Assembly (NCBI RefSeq): GCF_002970935.1
Contig: NZ_CP027194.1
Span: 2,294,001 to 2,358,000, forward strand
DNA from: Lactobacillus sp. CBA3606
GTDB lineage: Bacteria; Bacillota; Bacilli; Lactobacillales; Lactobacillaceae
Reading direction: 5' to 3'
DNA: 64,000 bases
Shown here: positions 7,513-15,853 of the stretch, piece by piece
Numbering within the stretch: position 1 is the first letter of the stretch
How the letters are laid out: every line of letters begins with the position of its first letter
The notes under the pieces: generated by a model
Database searches by the model: none
What the model was told of the DNA's origin: nothing
What the model saw: only the letters and a program-made list of their open reading frames with translations
Position numbers and translations under genes: made by a program

Positions 7513-8349
7513 ATGAAAAAGTTAAAGCGTTTCCTGGGTGTACTGGGCATGGTCGGCGTGTTAACCCTTGTTTTAACCGCTTGTGGATCACGACAAGCCC
7601 TATCAAAACAAGATGTGCTAACTAACGACAAAGCCAGTAATACCATTACATGGGGTGTGAAAGCCGATACGAAGTTATTTGGGTTAATGGACGTTAAAGA
7701 TAGTCAGATTAAAGGCTTCGATGCGGACATTGCCACGGCAATTACGAAAAAGATTTTAGGCAAAAATGGGCATGCCAAATTCGTGCAGGTGACAAGCCAA
7801 ACACGGATTCCATTACTTAAGAATGGGAATATTGATGCGATTATCGCTACGATGACGATTACTGCGCAACGTCAGAAACAAGTTGATTTTAGCGACTCCT
7901 ACTTCGATGCTGGGCAATCATTGCTGGTTAAAAAAGGAAGTTCAATTAAATCTGTTAAGGACCTAAATCGGACTGGTGTCAAAGTTTTAGGCGTTACCGG
8001 TGCTAATTCGGTTGAAAATATTAAAAAGTTTGCGCCGAAAGCGAAGGTGTTAGAGCTTTCCGATTATGCCCAAGCGATGACTGCCCTAAAATCAGGTCAA
8101 GGGGTCGCCTTAACGACGGATAATGGGATTCTTTACGGGATGGCGTCACAAAACCCAGGCTATGAAGTGGTCGGGGGCGCCTTTACGAAGGAACCTTATG
8201 GGATTGCCATTAATAAGGGGCAAGCACCATTTAAAAAGAAAGTTAATCAAGCTTTAAAAGAAATCGAAGCTGATGGGACGTACAACCGCATCTTAAAGAA
8301 GTGGTTCGGCAATGTCGCTGGCTTTGACTATAAGGAGGCGTCGCGCTAA
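7513..8349 (+). CDS. glnH: Amino-acid ABC transporter substrate-binding lipoprotein
   Basis: The 278-residue protein has a signal peptide with lipobox LTAC (Cys24), so it is lipid-anchored outside the membrane. It contains the type-3 periplasmic-binding fold of polar amino-acid binders (GFDADIATAI, ATMTITAQRQKQVDFS, VLGVTGANSVENI). It captures glutamine/glutamate-type substrates and delivers them to the two permeases. GGGGAGGG precedes ATG 7513; it follows the ATPase by 20 bases and overlaps the next gene. Exact ligand is not deducible with certainty. Confidence 0.87.
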   Translation: MKKLKRFLGVLGMVGVLTLVLTACGSRQALSKQDVLTNDKASNTITWGVKADTKLFGLMDVKDSQIKGFDADIATAITKKILGKNGHAKFVQVTSQTRIPLLKNGNIDAIIATMTITAQRQKQVDFSDSYFDAGQSLLVKKGSSIKSVKDLNRTGVKVLGVTGANSVENIKKFAPKAKVLELSDYAQAMTALKSGQGVALTTDNGILYGMASQNPGYEVVGGAFTKEPYGIAINKGQAPFKKKVNQALKEIEADGTYNRILKKWFGNVAGFDYKEASR

Positions 8350-8990
8350 TGCTGTATATTCTAACGCACTATTGGTCAGAGTTAATTCAAGGGCTCGGCT
8401 ATACCTTATTATCAAGTATCATTGCTTTGTTTTTTAGTACGATTATTGGGACCATGTTTGCGATTTTTGAAGTGCTACCTAATCGTGCGATGCGGATTAT
8501 TGGCCGGGTGTATATCGAAATTTTCCGGAATATCCCACTCTTGGTCATTGCGATGTTCTTCTATGTGATTATTCCACTGTATGTGGCTAAAATTGATGGC
8601 TTTACAGCTGGGACCATTGGCTTGACGATTTACACGTCGTCATTCATTGCGGAAACGGTGCGTGCTGGGATTTTATCCGTTGATGGTGGTCAAATGGAAG
8701 GGGCTCGTGCTAATGGGATGTCGTATTGGCAGGCCATGCGCTACATTGTGCTACCACAAGCCTTTAAGATTGTGATTCCACCACTTGGTAACCAATTCAT
8801 TAACTTAGTGAAGAACTCGTCCGTACTGGCGTTCGTGGCTGGTTTTGATTTAATGTATCAAGGTAATTCGATTGCGTCGTTATCGTTAGATACGATTAAT
8901 AGTTACGTCGTCGTCGGGGTCTTTTACTTAATTATTACGTTACCATTGAGCTATTACATGCGGCACTTAGAAAAACGGTTAGCAAACTAA
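8349..8990 (+). CDS. glnP: Amino-acid ABC transporter permease 1
   Basis: The 213-residue His/Glu/Gln/Arg-type permease has five predicted helices and the EAA loop GGQMEGARANGMSYWQAMRYIVLPQA that contacts the ATPase. It overlaps the binding-protein stop by one base (TAATG). It forms a heterodimeric channel with the second permease. Confidence 0.88.
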   Translation: MLYILTHYWSELIQGLGYTLLSSIIALFFSTIIGTMFAIFEVLPNRAMRIIGRVYIEIFRNIPLLVIAMFFYVIIPLYVAKIDGFTAGTIGLTIYTSSFIAETVRAGILSVDGGQMEGARANGMSYWQAMRYIVLPQAFKIVIPPLGNQFINLVKNSSVLAFVAGFDLMYQGNSIASLSLDTINSYVVVGVFYLIITLPLSYYMRHLEKRLAN

Positions 8991-9005
8991 AGGAGGCGGC
9001 TAATT

Positions 9006-9659
9006 ATGCAAAATTTTATTCAAGCTTATTCTTGGGTTAACCTGCGTTTCTTACTCGAAGGCCTCTGGGTAACTGTTGAAGTGTCGTTAATCTCAATCGT
9101 TGCCAGTTTTATTATCGGGTCAGTTTTGGGTGTGTTACGTTACGTTAAAATTAAATATTTATCTGCGGTCGTGGGTTTTGTTGTCGATATTGTACGGAAT
9201 CTACCATTGATTTTGATCATTTTCTTCACCTACTTCGGCCTGCCACATTTAGGCTTTAAACCAGGGATCATTTTTGCAGCGGTCCTTGCCATGACAATTT
9301 TTGAATCAGCGATGTTAGCGGAAATTATCCGTTCAGGCATTTTGGCGGTTGATTATGGTCAGATGGAAGGGGCCCGGGCAAATGGGATGACTTATGTGCA
9401 AGCCCTTTGGCACGTGGTCTTCCCGCAAGCGATTAAGAAGACGATTCCAACGATTGTTAGTCAGTTTATCTCTTTGATTAAGGATACGTCATTGGCAACC
9501 ATCATTGTGTTACCAGAACTTCTGAATCATGCACAAATTATCTACGGTCAAAATTCAGCGTACATTATTCCGATGTTCATTATGATTGCGTTGATGTATT
9601 TCATCATTTGTTACGCGTTATCCGTGTTGTCACGGGTGTTGGATAAAAAATTAGCATAA
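9006..9659 (+). CDS. Amino-acid ABC transporter permease 2
   Basis: A 217-residue paralogue of the preceding permease, with five predicted helices and an EAA loop (YGQMEGARANGMTYVQALWHVVFPQA). AAAGGAGG lies upstream. Having two distinct permeases plus one ATPase and one binding lipoprotein is the usual layout of the Lactobacillales glutamine/glutamate importer. It ends the operon; a palindromic repeat follows within a few bases. Confidence 0.88.
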   Translation: MQNFIQAYSWVNLRFLLEGLWVTVEVSLISIVASFIIGSVLGVLRYVKIKYLSAVVGFVVDIVRNLPLILIIFFTYFGLPHLGFKPGIIFAAVLAMTIFESAMLAEIIRSGILAVDYGQMEGARANGMTYVQALWHVVFPQAIKKTIPTIVSQFISLIKDTSLATIIVLPELLNHAQIIYGQNSAYIIPMFIMIALMYFIICYALSVLSRVLDKKLA

Positions 9660-9664
9660 GTGGA

Positions 9665-9774
9665 GTGCTCGCAATGCCGGTAAGCTACTGAGCATAGCCT
9701 AGCTAGTCATTTGATGCGGGCTTAGCATCGGATGACTAGCGTAGCTAAGCGGAAGTAGTTGGCATTGCGAACAC
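9665..9774. repeat. 110-bp palindromic repeat, copy 1 (full)
   Basis: The outer arms GCTCGCAATGCC and GGCATTGCGAAC pair, and an inner palindrome TAGCTAGTCATTTGATGC/GCATCGGATGACTAGCGTAGCTA forms the core. The full unit starts five bases after the permease stop. Related units occur at 9798-9879, 14833-14942 and 14961-15061. Confidence 0.85.
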
Positions 9775-9797
9775 GTTACGGCAATAAAGGTGGATTT

Positions 9798-9879
9798 GAG
9801 CTTAGCTAGTCATTTGATGCGGGTTTAGCATCAGGTGACTAGCGTAGCTAAGCGGAAGTAGTTGGCATTGCGAGCACGT
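9798..9879. repeat. Palindromic repeat, copy 2 (left arm missing)
   Basis: Shares the core and the right arm (AGTAGTTGGCATTGCGAGCAC) with copy 1 but lacks the left outer arm, so it is a tandem, 5'-truncated copy. Confidence 0.8.
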
Positions 9880-9902
9880 GGCTAATTTACTTATGGAAAA
9901 TC

Positions 9903-9943
9903 AAAAAATGAGCTTGGAGGCAAAAGCCTCCAAGCTCATTTTT
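9903..9943. terminator. Bidirectional terminator
   Basis: AAAATGAGCTTGGAGGC/GCCTCCAAGCTCATTTT with a 4-base loop, a 17-bp perfect stem between the importer operon and the convergent permease gene. Confidence 0.92.
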
Positions 9944-9947
9944 GATT

Positions 9948-11276
9948 TTAAAGGGTCGTTTGCCGACGTTGGTAGTAATAGACGGGCAGGCCTAGCGCAA
10001 CGATTAACAACGATAGTAAGACGCCAGGTAAGTCAGACCCAATCTCACTGACAATGACGAAGAGTGCCCCTAAAATGGCAATCAATGGCGTCAGTGGAAA
10101 CCAAGGCGTGGAGAAAGGCCGCGGTTGTCCTGCTTGACGATGACGCAGCAAGAAGACCCCGATGAAAGTTGCCACATAGAAGCAATAGACGGTGAAAATA
10201 CACAGGTCTGATAACCGATCGGGATTAAAGAAGAGAATCAGGATGCTGGCATAAGCCAAAATAACGGCTGTGGCGATAATTGGTTCGTGTGACTTTGGAT
10301 TTAAGTAACGAAGCTGTTTGGAGAATGGAAGTTGGTGACGGTCAGCCATGGCGTAGACGATTCGTGGAAAGGTCATGATTTTGCCATTCAGACAGCCAAC
10401 CATGGACACGATAATTCCGATATTCAGTAATCGACCACCGATTGTGCCAAAGGCAGCCTGGGCAAAGTATAGGGTGGTTTGTTGGCCGAGTTTGTGAATG
10501 GTTTCGGCGGGGACGAAGTGTAAAATCCCGTAGGTGACTAGCGTATAAGCGACCAAGACTAGTGAGATACCTAAGATGATGGCCCGGGGTAGCATTTTTT
10601 GCGGTTCTTTGATTTCGCCGCCCAAATTTGCGACTAAGATCCAACCATCATAGGCGAATAAAGTAGCTAAAACGGCGACACCAAAAGTGCCATTACTTTG
10701 ACTGACCGATTGTAAAGTTTGCCCAAAAGCGGCTTGATTACCGAAGAACAACCCAAAGATAATGATGGCGATAATGGGTAAGAGCTTGCCCAAGGTTGTC
10801 ACCATCTGAAAGGCCGCACCCCAGCGATTTTCAAACATATTTAAAATTCCGATTAAGACGATGACGCCAATTGAAAGTGGCGCTTGCCATTGGCTGGATA
10901 AATTGAAAAAGCCAACGAGTAAAATACCAAGATAAGCCCCAATGGAAGCAATAATTGCCGGCCCATAGATGACGACTTGCATCCAGCCGGATAAGAAGCC
11001 CCACAGCTTACCATAGATGGCTTCCATATAGACGTAAAGACCGCCTGTATGAGGCATTTGTGCCCCAACTTCAGCAATCGTTAGGCCAGCGGTTAACGTG
11101 ATGAGGCCACCTAGTAGCCAAGCTAACAAGGCATTAGTAGTGGAGCCAGCACTGTCTAGAACGGATGACTGTTTGAAAAAAATCCCGGAACCAATAACGG
11201 TCCCGACAACTAAGGATAATGCGGACCAAAAGCCTAACGAACGGTTAAGCTTGGTCTTAGAGTTAGCAGCTTGCAT
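9948..11276 (-). CDS. APC-family amino acid permease
   Basis: The product (442 residues from the chosen start) has about 12 membrane helices and the APC-superfamily N-terminal motif GTVIGSGIFFKQ in helix 1, plus LFAYDGWILVANLGGEIKEPQKMLPRA in the helix-6 region. It resembles LAT/SteT-like serine/threonine or amino-acid exchangers of Firmicutes; substrate is unknown. I choose ATG 11276 because AGCGAGG lies about 11 bases upstream. A longer reading to 11324 would begin close to the leader terminator and has no ribosome binding site. Expression may be attenuated by the leader hairpin at 11335-11396. Confidence 0.85.
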   Translation of the reverse strand: MQAANSKTKLNRSLGFWSALSLVVGTVIGSGIFFKQSSVLDSAGSTTNALLAWLLGGLITLTAGLTIAEVGAQMPHTGGLYVYMEAIYGKLWGFLSGWMQVVIYGPAIIASIGAYLGILLVGFFNLSSQWQAPLSIGVIVLIGILNMFENRWGAAFQMVTTLGKLLPIIAIIIFGLFFGNQAAFGQTLQSVSQSNGTFGVAVLATLFAYDGWILVANLGGEIKEPQKMLPRAIILGISLVLVAYTLVTYGILHFVPAETIHKLGQQTTLYFAQAAFGTIGGRLLNIGIIVSMVGCLNGKIMTFPRIVYAMADRHQLPFSKQLRYLNPKSHEPIIATAVILAYASILILFFNPDRLSDLCIFTVYCFYVATFIGVFLLRHRQAGQPRPFSTPWFPLTPLIAILGALFVIVSEIGSDLPGVLLSLLIVALGLPVYYYQRRQTTL

Positions 11277-11334
11277 GAAATGATAGCCTCGCTTTCGTTG
11301 AACAACCGGTGTAATTGAATGCATTTAGCATACC

Positions 11335-11396
11335 AAAAAAAAGTGATTATCGCAATTGGAAAAATGACGAATTTGCCCTTTTTTAGCCTTAATCAC
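11335..11396 (-). terminator. Terminator-like hairpin in the leader of the APC permease
   Basis: On the minus strand GTGATTA pairs with TAATCAC, with an inner GCAAATT/AATTGC stem, followed by eight U residues, about 60 bases upstream of the permease start. An upstream CGAACTT can pair with AAGTTCG next to the stem base, a possible antiterminator. It suggests conditional termination. No T-box or known riboswitch core was recognised. Confidence 0.55.
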
Positions 11397-11513
11397 GAAC
11401 TTATTAACTGATTGAAAGAATAAAAGTTCGACAAAATCACTTTTTGATATTTAGATAGCACTAAAATGTTCGCTTTTTATAATTATCCTAATGGCTGACG
11501 GCGACTGGCGATT

Positions 11514-11542
11514 TTGGCAGGGCTGATGAAGTCGAGTATAAT
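11514..11542 (+). promoter_or_regulatory. Promoter of the TSUP exporter gene
   Basis: TTGGCA (11514-11519), 17-base spacer, TATAAT (11537-11542). It predicts transcription from about 11549, which rules out the longer reading frame starting at 11514. Confidence 0.75.
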
Positions 11543-11570
11543 GCTAGCATATGAGAGCGAGGAACGCAGA

Positions 11571-12458
11571 ATGGTTATTGCAATTGTGACGATCCTGACA
11601 CTGACCAGTGTTGGGTTATTTGGGCTGTTAGTCGTAACGGCTCATCGGCGCCAGGTGAAGTTAAGTGGTCGTGAATTTGGTATCGGGATAGGTATCGGAG
11701 CGGTGACTGACTTTTTGGATACGTTGGGGATTGGGAGCTTTGTGACGACGACAGCTATTTTTCAGGCGACTCATTATCTAAAAGATGAACGCAAGTTACC
11801 GGGGACCCTGAATACGGGACATGCCATTCCAACAGCCGTTGAGGCGCTGTTCTTCGTAACGACAGTTAAGGTTGAGGCTTGGACCTTAATCAGTCTGGTC
11901 TTAGCCGCCGCGATTGGTGCGGTACTAGGAAGTGAAGTAATGGTCAAGCTCAATCAACGCCGAATTCAGCTCATCATGGCGGGGGCCTTGGTCGTGACGG
12001 CAATCTTGATGGCGGCTAAGTTAGCCGGGTGGATTAGTCTCTTGGGGATTGCCAATCATGCGACTAGTTTACGTGGCTGGCCATTGGCAATTGGGATTGT
12101 TGGTAATTTTATTTTGGGATTATTGATGTCTGCTGGGGTTGGTCTATACGCCCCTTGCATGGTGATGGTGTATTTTCTAGGTTTGACGCCGATTGCTGCT
12201 TTTCCGATTATGATGTTGTCATGTGCGTTGCTCATGCCGAGTTCAGCCTTGAACTTTATTCGCCGTGACCGCGTGGATTATCGGGGCTTGTTTGGGATTA
12301 TTTTGGGCGGCATTATCGGCGTTGTTTTAGCTGCAACTGTCGTTAAATCATTATCACTGACAGCTATTAGCTGGCTGATTGTGTGTGTGAGTCTTTGGAC
12401 GGCGCAGTCATTATGGCGGGCGGTGGTTCGAACCCGTAGTGGGATGTCAACGAATTAA
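11571..12458 (+). CDS. TSUP (TauE/SafE) family membrane permease
   Basis: The 295-residue membrane protein has about eight helices and the two-repeat layout of the sulfite exporter TauE/SafE family; GIGIGAVTDFLDTLGIGSF is its N-terminal signature. Family members move small anions such as sulfite, sulfoacetate or organosulfur compounds; substrate here is unknown. ATG 11571 has GCGAGGAA 8 bases upstream and lies just after a clear promoter. A bidirectional terminator follows. It is monocistronic and divergent from the APC permease. Confidence 0.83.
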   Translation: MVIAIVTILTLTSVGLFGLLVVTAHRRQVKLSGREFGIGIGIGAVTDFLDTLGIGSFVTTTAIFQATHYLKDERKLPGTLNTGHAIPTAVEALFFVTTVKVEAWTLISLVLAAAIGAVLGSEVMVKLNQRRIQLIMAGALVVTAILMAAKLAGWISLLGIANHATSLRGWPLAIGIVGNFILGLLMSAGVGLYAPCMVMVYFLGLTPIAAFPIMMLSCALLMPSSALNFIRRDRVDYRGLFGIILGGIIGVVLAATVVKSLSLTAISWLIVCVSLWTAQSLWRAVVRTRSGMSTN

Positions 12459-12504
12459 GGTTAAGCTAAAAGGCGGCTGTGACACAACTAGCCTTTGAAA
12501 AGTG

Positions 12505-12546
12505 AAAATGGACGTCCAACCGGGTTTTGGTTGGACGTCCATTTTT
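12505..12546. terminator. Bidirectional terminator
   Basis: A perfect 17-bp stem AAAATGGACGTCCAACC with its complement, 7-base loop, between the convergent exporter and hflX genes. Confidence 0.92.
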
Positions 12547-12561
12547 GATTGTATCGCTAGC

Positions 12562-13848
12562 TTAGGCTGGTGTGACTTCGTAATGTGCATACCGTTGGGC
12601 GTCAACTGGCGTTAATTCTACCGTCAATTGCGTCCCATCAGCTAAATAATCTGTCTTTAAAATGTTGGCGTGGTCATTCAAGTAGGCCACGACTTCACCG
12701 TCATTAAATGGAATCAGTAAAGTTTTGGTGACAAAGTTCTTGAAAACTTGCGCCTTGATAATCTGGGTCAAAAGTTGTAGCGATTTTTCATCCTTGGCCG
12801 CATAGATGAGTTGATCATCTTGCTGCGTGGGATAGGTCGCTTCGGTTAAGTCGGCTTTATTATAGGCATAAATCATTGGGACGTCATGCACGCCAATCGC
12901 CTTTAAGGTCGCTTCTGTGGTAGCCATCATTTCCTTGTAATGTGGATCCGAATAGTCGATTACTTGAATCAGTAAGTCGGCATTGGCGGCTTCTGACAAG
13001 GTTGACCGGAACGCATTAATTAAGTTATGTGGCAAGTTGCTAACAAAACCAACAGTATCACTTAAAAGCAACTGTTTGTTATCTGGAAAAGTTAACTGGC
13101 GAATACTGGTATCCAAGGTGGCAAATAGCATGTCTTTTTCAAAGACTTGCTTGTCATCACCTTTACCAAATAACCGGACCAAACCGTTCATGGTCGTTGA
13201 CTTACCAGCATTGGTATAGCCAACTAAAGCGACGTTCGGCAGATTGGCCTTATCCCGTTGAGACCGGCGAACTTCTTCGTCCTTGTTCAATTCCTTTAGT
13301 TCATGCTTAGCATGGCTAATACGGTCTTGAATCGTCCGGCGATTTAATTCCAGTTGGGTTTCACCAGAACCACGGTTGGTATAGCCACCGCCACCACCAG
13401 CAGCGGCCCCGGCCTGTTGGTCAAGTCGGTTGGCAATACTGGTTCGTAAGCGCGGCAATTGATATTGGAGTTGGGCGATTTTTACTTGGAGCTGAGCTTC
13501 TTTACTACGAGCTCGATTCCCGAAAATCTCTAAAATAAGACCAGTCCGGTCGATGATTTGGAGCCCGGTTTCAGTTTCTAAGTTACGAACCTGACTAGGG
13601 GTTAAATCAGCGTTGACGACCATGACGTTTAATTCCTTGGCTTCAGCGATTTCTTTGATTTCAACCACTTTACCTTTACCGAAATAGGTTGCGCGGTTCG
13701 GTTTTTCTAAATTCTGATCGATGCGTAAAGCAGTCTGCATATTGTTTGCTTCAACTAAGGCTTCCAACTCAGACATCGCATAGTCATAATTGGTCATGGT
13801 TTTACCCATGCCGGCAATAATGACGGGTTGTACGATTGGTTCGGACAT
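12562..13848 (-). CDS. hflX: GTPase HflX
   Basis: The 428-residue product has the N-terminal HflX domain (ATYFGKGKVVEIKE, NLETETGLQIIDRTGLILEIF), the Gly-rich linker AAAGGGGGYTNRGSGETQLE and a GTPase domain with G1 GYTNAGKST, G3 DTVGF and G4 NKAD. HflX binds stalled 70S ribosomes, splits them and helps heat-stress recovery. Length is typical. ATG 13848 is preceded by AGGAGTGTG. The gene is transcribed alone, divergently from a Nudix gene. Confidence 0.93.
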   Translation of the reverse strand: MSEPIVQPVIIAGMGKTMTNYDYAMSELEALVEANNMQTALRIDQNLEKPNRATYFGKGKVVEIKEIAEAKELNVMVVNADLTPSQVRNLETETGLQIIDRTGLILEIFGNRARSKEAQLQVKIAQLQYQLPRLRTSIANRLDQQAGAAAGGGGGYTNRGSGETQLELNRRTIQDRISHAKHELKELNKDEEVRRSQRDKANLPNVALVGYTNAGKSTTMNGLVRLFGKGDDKQVFEKDMLFATLDTSIRQLTFPDNKQLLLSDTVGFVSNLPHNLINAFRSTLSEAANADLLIQVIDYSDPHYKEMMATTEATLKAIGVHDVPMIYAYNKADLTEATYPTQQDDQLIYAAKDEKSLQLLTQIIKAQVFKNFVTKTLLIPFNDGEVVAYLNDHANILKTDYLADGTQLTVELTPVDAQRYAHYEVTPA

Positions 13849-13938
13849 TCAATCACACTCCTGACGTGTTATAGTTACATCAAGTATAACATGCCTAATC
13901 AAAATATTAGCGATTAGCGAATTAGGGAAGTGATAAGT

Positions 13939-14382
13939 TTGGGGTATGTGTTAGATTTACGGCAAAAGGTGGGGCATCGGCCATTAGTCGTGGTCGGTGC
14001 CGCCATCATGGCGCAAAATGTAGCGGGACAATTGTTACTGGTACATCGTACAGATAATCAGTGTTGGGGATTGCCGGCTGGCTCGACCGAACCGGGGGAA
14101 GCAGTCACGACGACTGCTCGCCGTGAATTACAAGAAGAAACTGGGCTCACCGTTGAGACATTAACGTTAATGACGGTTTTTAGCGGGCCAAAAATGCACT
14201 ACGTCTATCCGAATGGCGATGTGATTGATAGTGTCACGGTCTTATATCGTGGGCTGGTGACGGATGGAAAATTAATAACGCAACCCAATGAAACGGATGC
14301 GGCCACTTTTTTTGCTCCGACGGCATTACCGGCACCACTAACCCCGTTAACCGCTTGGATGTTACAGAATCTACCGGATTGA
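13939..14382 (+). CDS. Nudix hydrolase
   Basis: A Nudix box matching GX5EX7REUXEEXGU is visible as GSTEPGEAVTTTARRELQEETGL, so the enzyme cleaves a nucleoside-diphosphate-linked substrate in the cytosol. The rest (VLYRGLVTDGKL) fits bacterial ADP-ribose/NTP Nudix proteins but the substrate is unknown. I prefer TTG 13939 (147 residues) because AGGGA lies about 10 bases upstream; the GTG at 13930 is too close to that site. Confidence 0.85.
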   Translation: MGYVLDLRQKVGHRPLVVVGAAIMAQNVAGQLLLVHRTDNQCWGLPAGSTEPGEAVTTTARRELQEETGLTVETLTLMTVFSGPKMHYVYPNGDVIDSVTVLYRGLVTDGKLITQPNETDAATFFAPTALPAPLTPLTAWMLQNLPD

Positions 14383-14420
14383 CTGTGTTAATTAAATTTG
14401 CTATATTAAAAGGACTAATT

Positions 14421-14495
14421 AAACAGAACTGTCACCGGACAGCGTCGAACTAACTTCCTTAGGTCATTGCGGAGGTTAGGCGGCGCTGTCTTTTT
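14421..14495 (+). promoter_or_regulatory. Riboswitch-like leader of the SMR transporter gene
   Basis: CTGTC-ACCG-GACAG (14429-14442) forms a hairpin whose 3' arm GACAG (14438-14442) can instead pair with CTGTC at 14486-14490 as the base of a long terminator (GACAGCG/CGCTGTC plus CTAACTTCC/GGAGGTTAG) followed by five T residues. The two folds exclude each other, as in riboswitch expression platforms. Because the downstream gene is Gdx-like, a guanidine riboswitch is the first candidate. I could not match it with confidence to guanidine classes I-III; class IV (mepA type) should be tested. Confidence 0.65.
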
Positions 14496-14515
14496 AGTTG
14501 AGGAGGAAATTTAGA

Positions 14516-14830
14516 ATGACTTGGATTTATTTAATCATTGCTGGTATTTTTGAAGTTGTGTGGGCGACGATGATGAAGTTAAGTGACGGGTTTAGTCAAA
14601 TTGGCTATGCCGTTGCGACGATTATTGGGATGATTTTAAGTTTCGGCTTTTTAGCGCTAGCCACGAAACACTTACCGTTGAGTATTGCGTATCCAATCTG
14701 GACGGGGATTGGCGCAGTTGGCGCAATTCTGGTTGGCGTCGTCATATTTAAAGATCAGATTGCACCGCTAACATGGGTGTTTATTGCCATGTTGGTGATT
14801 GGAATTGTCGGGATTAAGGTTACTAGTTAA
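14516..14830 (+). CDS. SMR-family transporter, guanidinium exporter (Gdx/SugE) type
   Basis: The 104-residue protein has four predicted helices. Helix 1 holds the essential acidic residue in GIFEVVWATMMK, and TGIGAVGAILVG marks the second half; both fit the Gdx/SugE subtype better than the multidrug EmrE subtype. Gdx proteins export guanidinium in exchange for protons as dual-topology dimers, and here no partner gene is present. ATG 14516 follows GGAGGAAAT; a longer reading from 14498 would include the ribosome binding site and is rejected. The gene directly follows the riboswitch-like terminator. Confidence 0.87.
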   Translation: MTWIYLIIAGIFEVVWATMMKLSDGFSQIGYAVATIIGMILSFGFLALATKHLPLSIAYPIWTGIGAVGAILVGVVIFKDQIAPLTWVFIAMLVIGIVGIKVTS

Positions 14831-14832
14831 GA

Positions 14833-14942
14833 GTGTCAGCAAAGCCGGTTAGCCACCGAGCATAGCCTAGCTGGTGATTTGATGCGGGTTTAGCATCAGA
14901 TGACTAGCGTAGCTAAGCGGAGGTTGCTGGCTTTGCTGGCAC
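14833..14942. repeat. Palindromic repeat, copy 3 (full)
   Basis: Same core as copies 1 and 2. The outer arms read GTCAGCAAAGCC and GGCTTTGCTGGC, that is, different bases from copy 1 but still complementary. Starts right after the SMR gene stop. Confidence 0.85.
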
Positions 14943-14960
14943 GTTTCGAATAGACAAGGG

Positions 14961-15061
14961 GATCCGGTTAGCCACCGAGCATAGCCTAGCTAGTGATTTG
15001 ATGCAGGTTTAGCATCAGATGACTAGCGTAGCTAAGCGGAGGTTGCTGGCTTTGCTGGCAC
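14961..15061. repeat. Palindromic repeat, copy 4 (left arm missing)
   Basis: Tandem with copy 3. It keeps the core and the right arm (GGTTGCTGGCTTTGCTGGCAC) but lacks the left outer arm, exactly as copy 2 does relative to copy 1. Confidence 0.8.
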
Positions 15062-15080
15062 GTTTCGACGATATTGATAC

Positions 15081-15129
15081 AAAAAACAGCCACTACCAGA
15101 AGTGTCAAAACTTCTGGTAGTGGCTGTTT
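15081..15129 (-). terminator. Terminator of the phosphatase gene pair
   Basis: A 19-bp stem AACAGCCACTACCAGAAGT with its complement, T run on the minus strand, 56 bases after the stop of the minus-strand phosphatase gene. Confidence 0.88.
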
Positions 15130-15184
15130 GGCAGCAATCATTGAGCGGGGGACGAAATGTCGTCCCAACTTTTTGGCAACTTGC

Positions 15185-15838
15185 TTAAATTAAGTCTTCA
15201 GCGTAGTTGACCACGTGAATCTGGTCACCCTCCACGTCTAGGCGAGTGACGCTCCCATTTTTAGGACCAGTTGTGATATCCATATCAGGGGCAAAATGAG
15301 CCACAATGCTACGAATTGTCGTGCCATGTGAGACTAACAAGATTTTTTCATGATGATCATGATGGGCTTTTAGATAATCAAAGCCTTGGTTGACCCGCGC
15401 CCAATAGCGAGCTTCGTCTTCGGCTTCGTGAAAGGGATCGATTGTCCGCATTAAGTCGCGGGTTTTGTCGATTGGCAGGTAAGCCAATAGTTCATGTAAA
15501 CTAGTGACGCCATAGTCTTTGCCGACGAGTGACCACGTCCGACTAGAATCATCGCCTTCAAAATAGCCATAAAAGACTTCGCGAAAATTGGCGAGGGTGG
15601 TGACGGTCGGCTGCTTTGTTGGTGCGGCGGCCATGATTAAGTTAGCAGTATCAATTGCGCGTTTAGAGTCACTGGCGTAATAATGGGCAAAATTAACAGG
15701 TGCTAAAGCCTGGCCAACTTGGGTCGCCATCGCTTGGCCGCGTTCGGTTAAAGGCGAATCCGACCAACCTTGCATCCGATTGAATACATTAAAATAAGTC
15801 TGGCCGTGGCGCACCAAATAAATCGAAAATTGTGACAT
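15185..15838 (-). CDS. Histidine phosphatase (phosphoglycerate mutase-like), paralogue 2
   Basis: The 217-residue protein belongs to the branch-1 histidine phosphatase superfamily: LVRHGQTYFN carries the catalytic His near residue 10, EVFYGYFEGDD the acid/base region and LLVSHGTTIRSI the second catalytic His. Such proteins are mostly cofactor-independent phosphatases on sugar phosphates or nucleotides, and not glycolytic mutases. AAGGAG precedes ATG 15838. It follows a close paralogue by 15 bases, an evident tandem duplication. Confidence 0.88.
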   Translation of the reverse strand: MSQFSIYLVRHGQTYFNVFNRMQGWSDSPLTERGQAMATQVGQALAPVNFAHYYASDSKRAIDTANLIMAAAPTKQPTVTTLANFREVFYGYFEGDDSSRTWSLVGKDYGVTSLHELLAYLPIDKTRDLMRTIDPFHEAEDEARYWARVNQGFDYLKAHHDHHEKILLVSHGTTIRSIVAHFAPDMDITTGPKNGSVTRLDVEGDQIHVVNYAEDLI

Positions 15839-15853
15839 TACACTACTCCTTCG

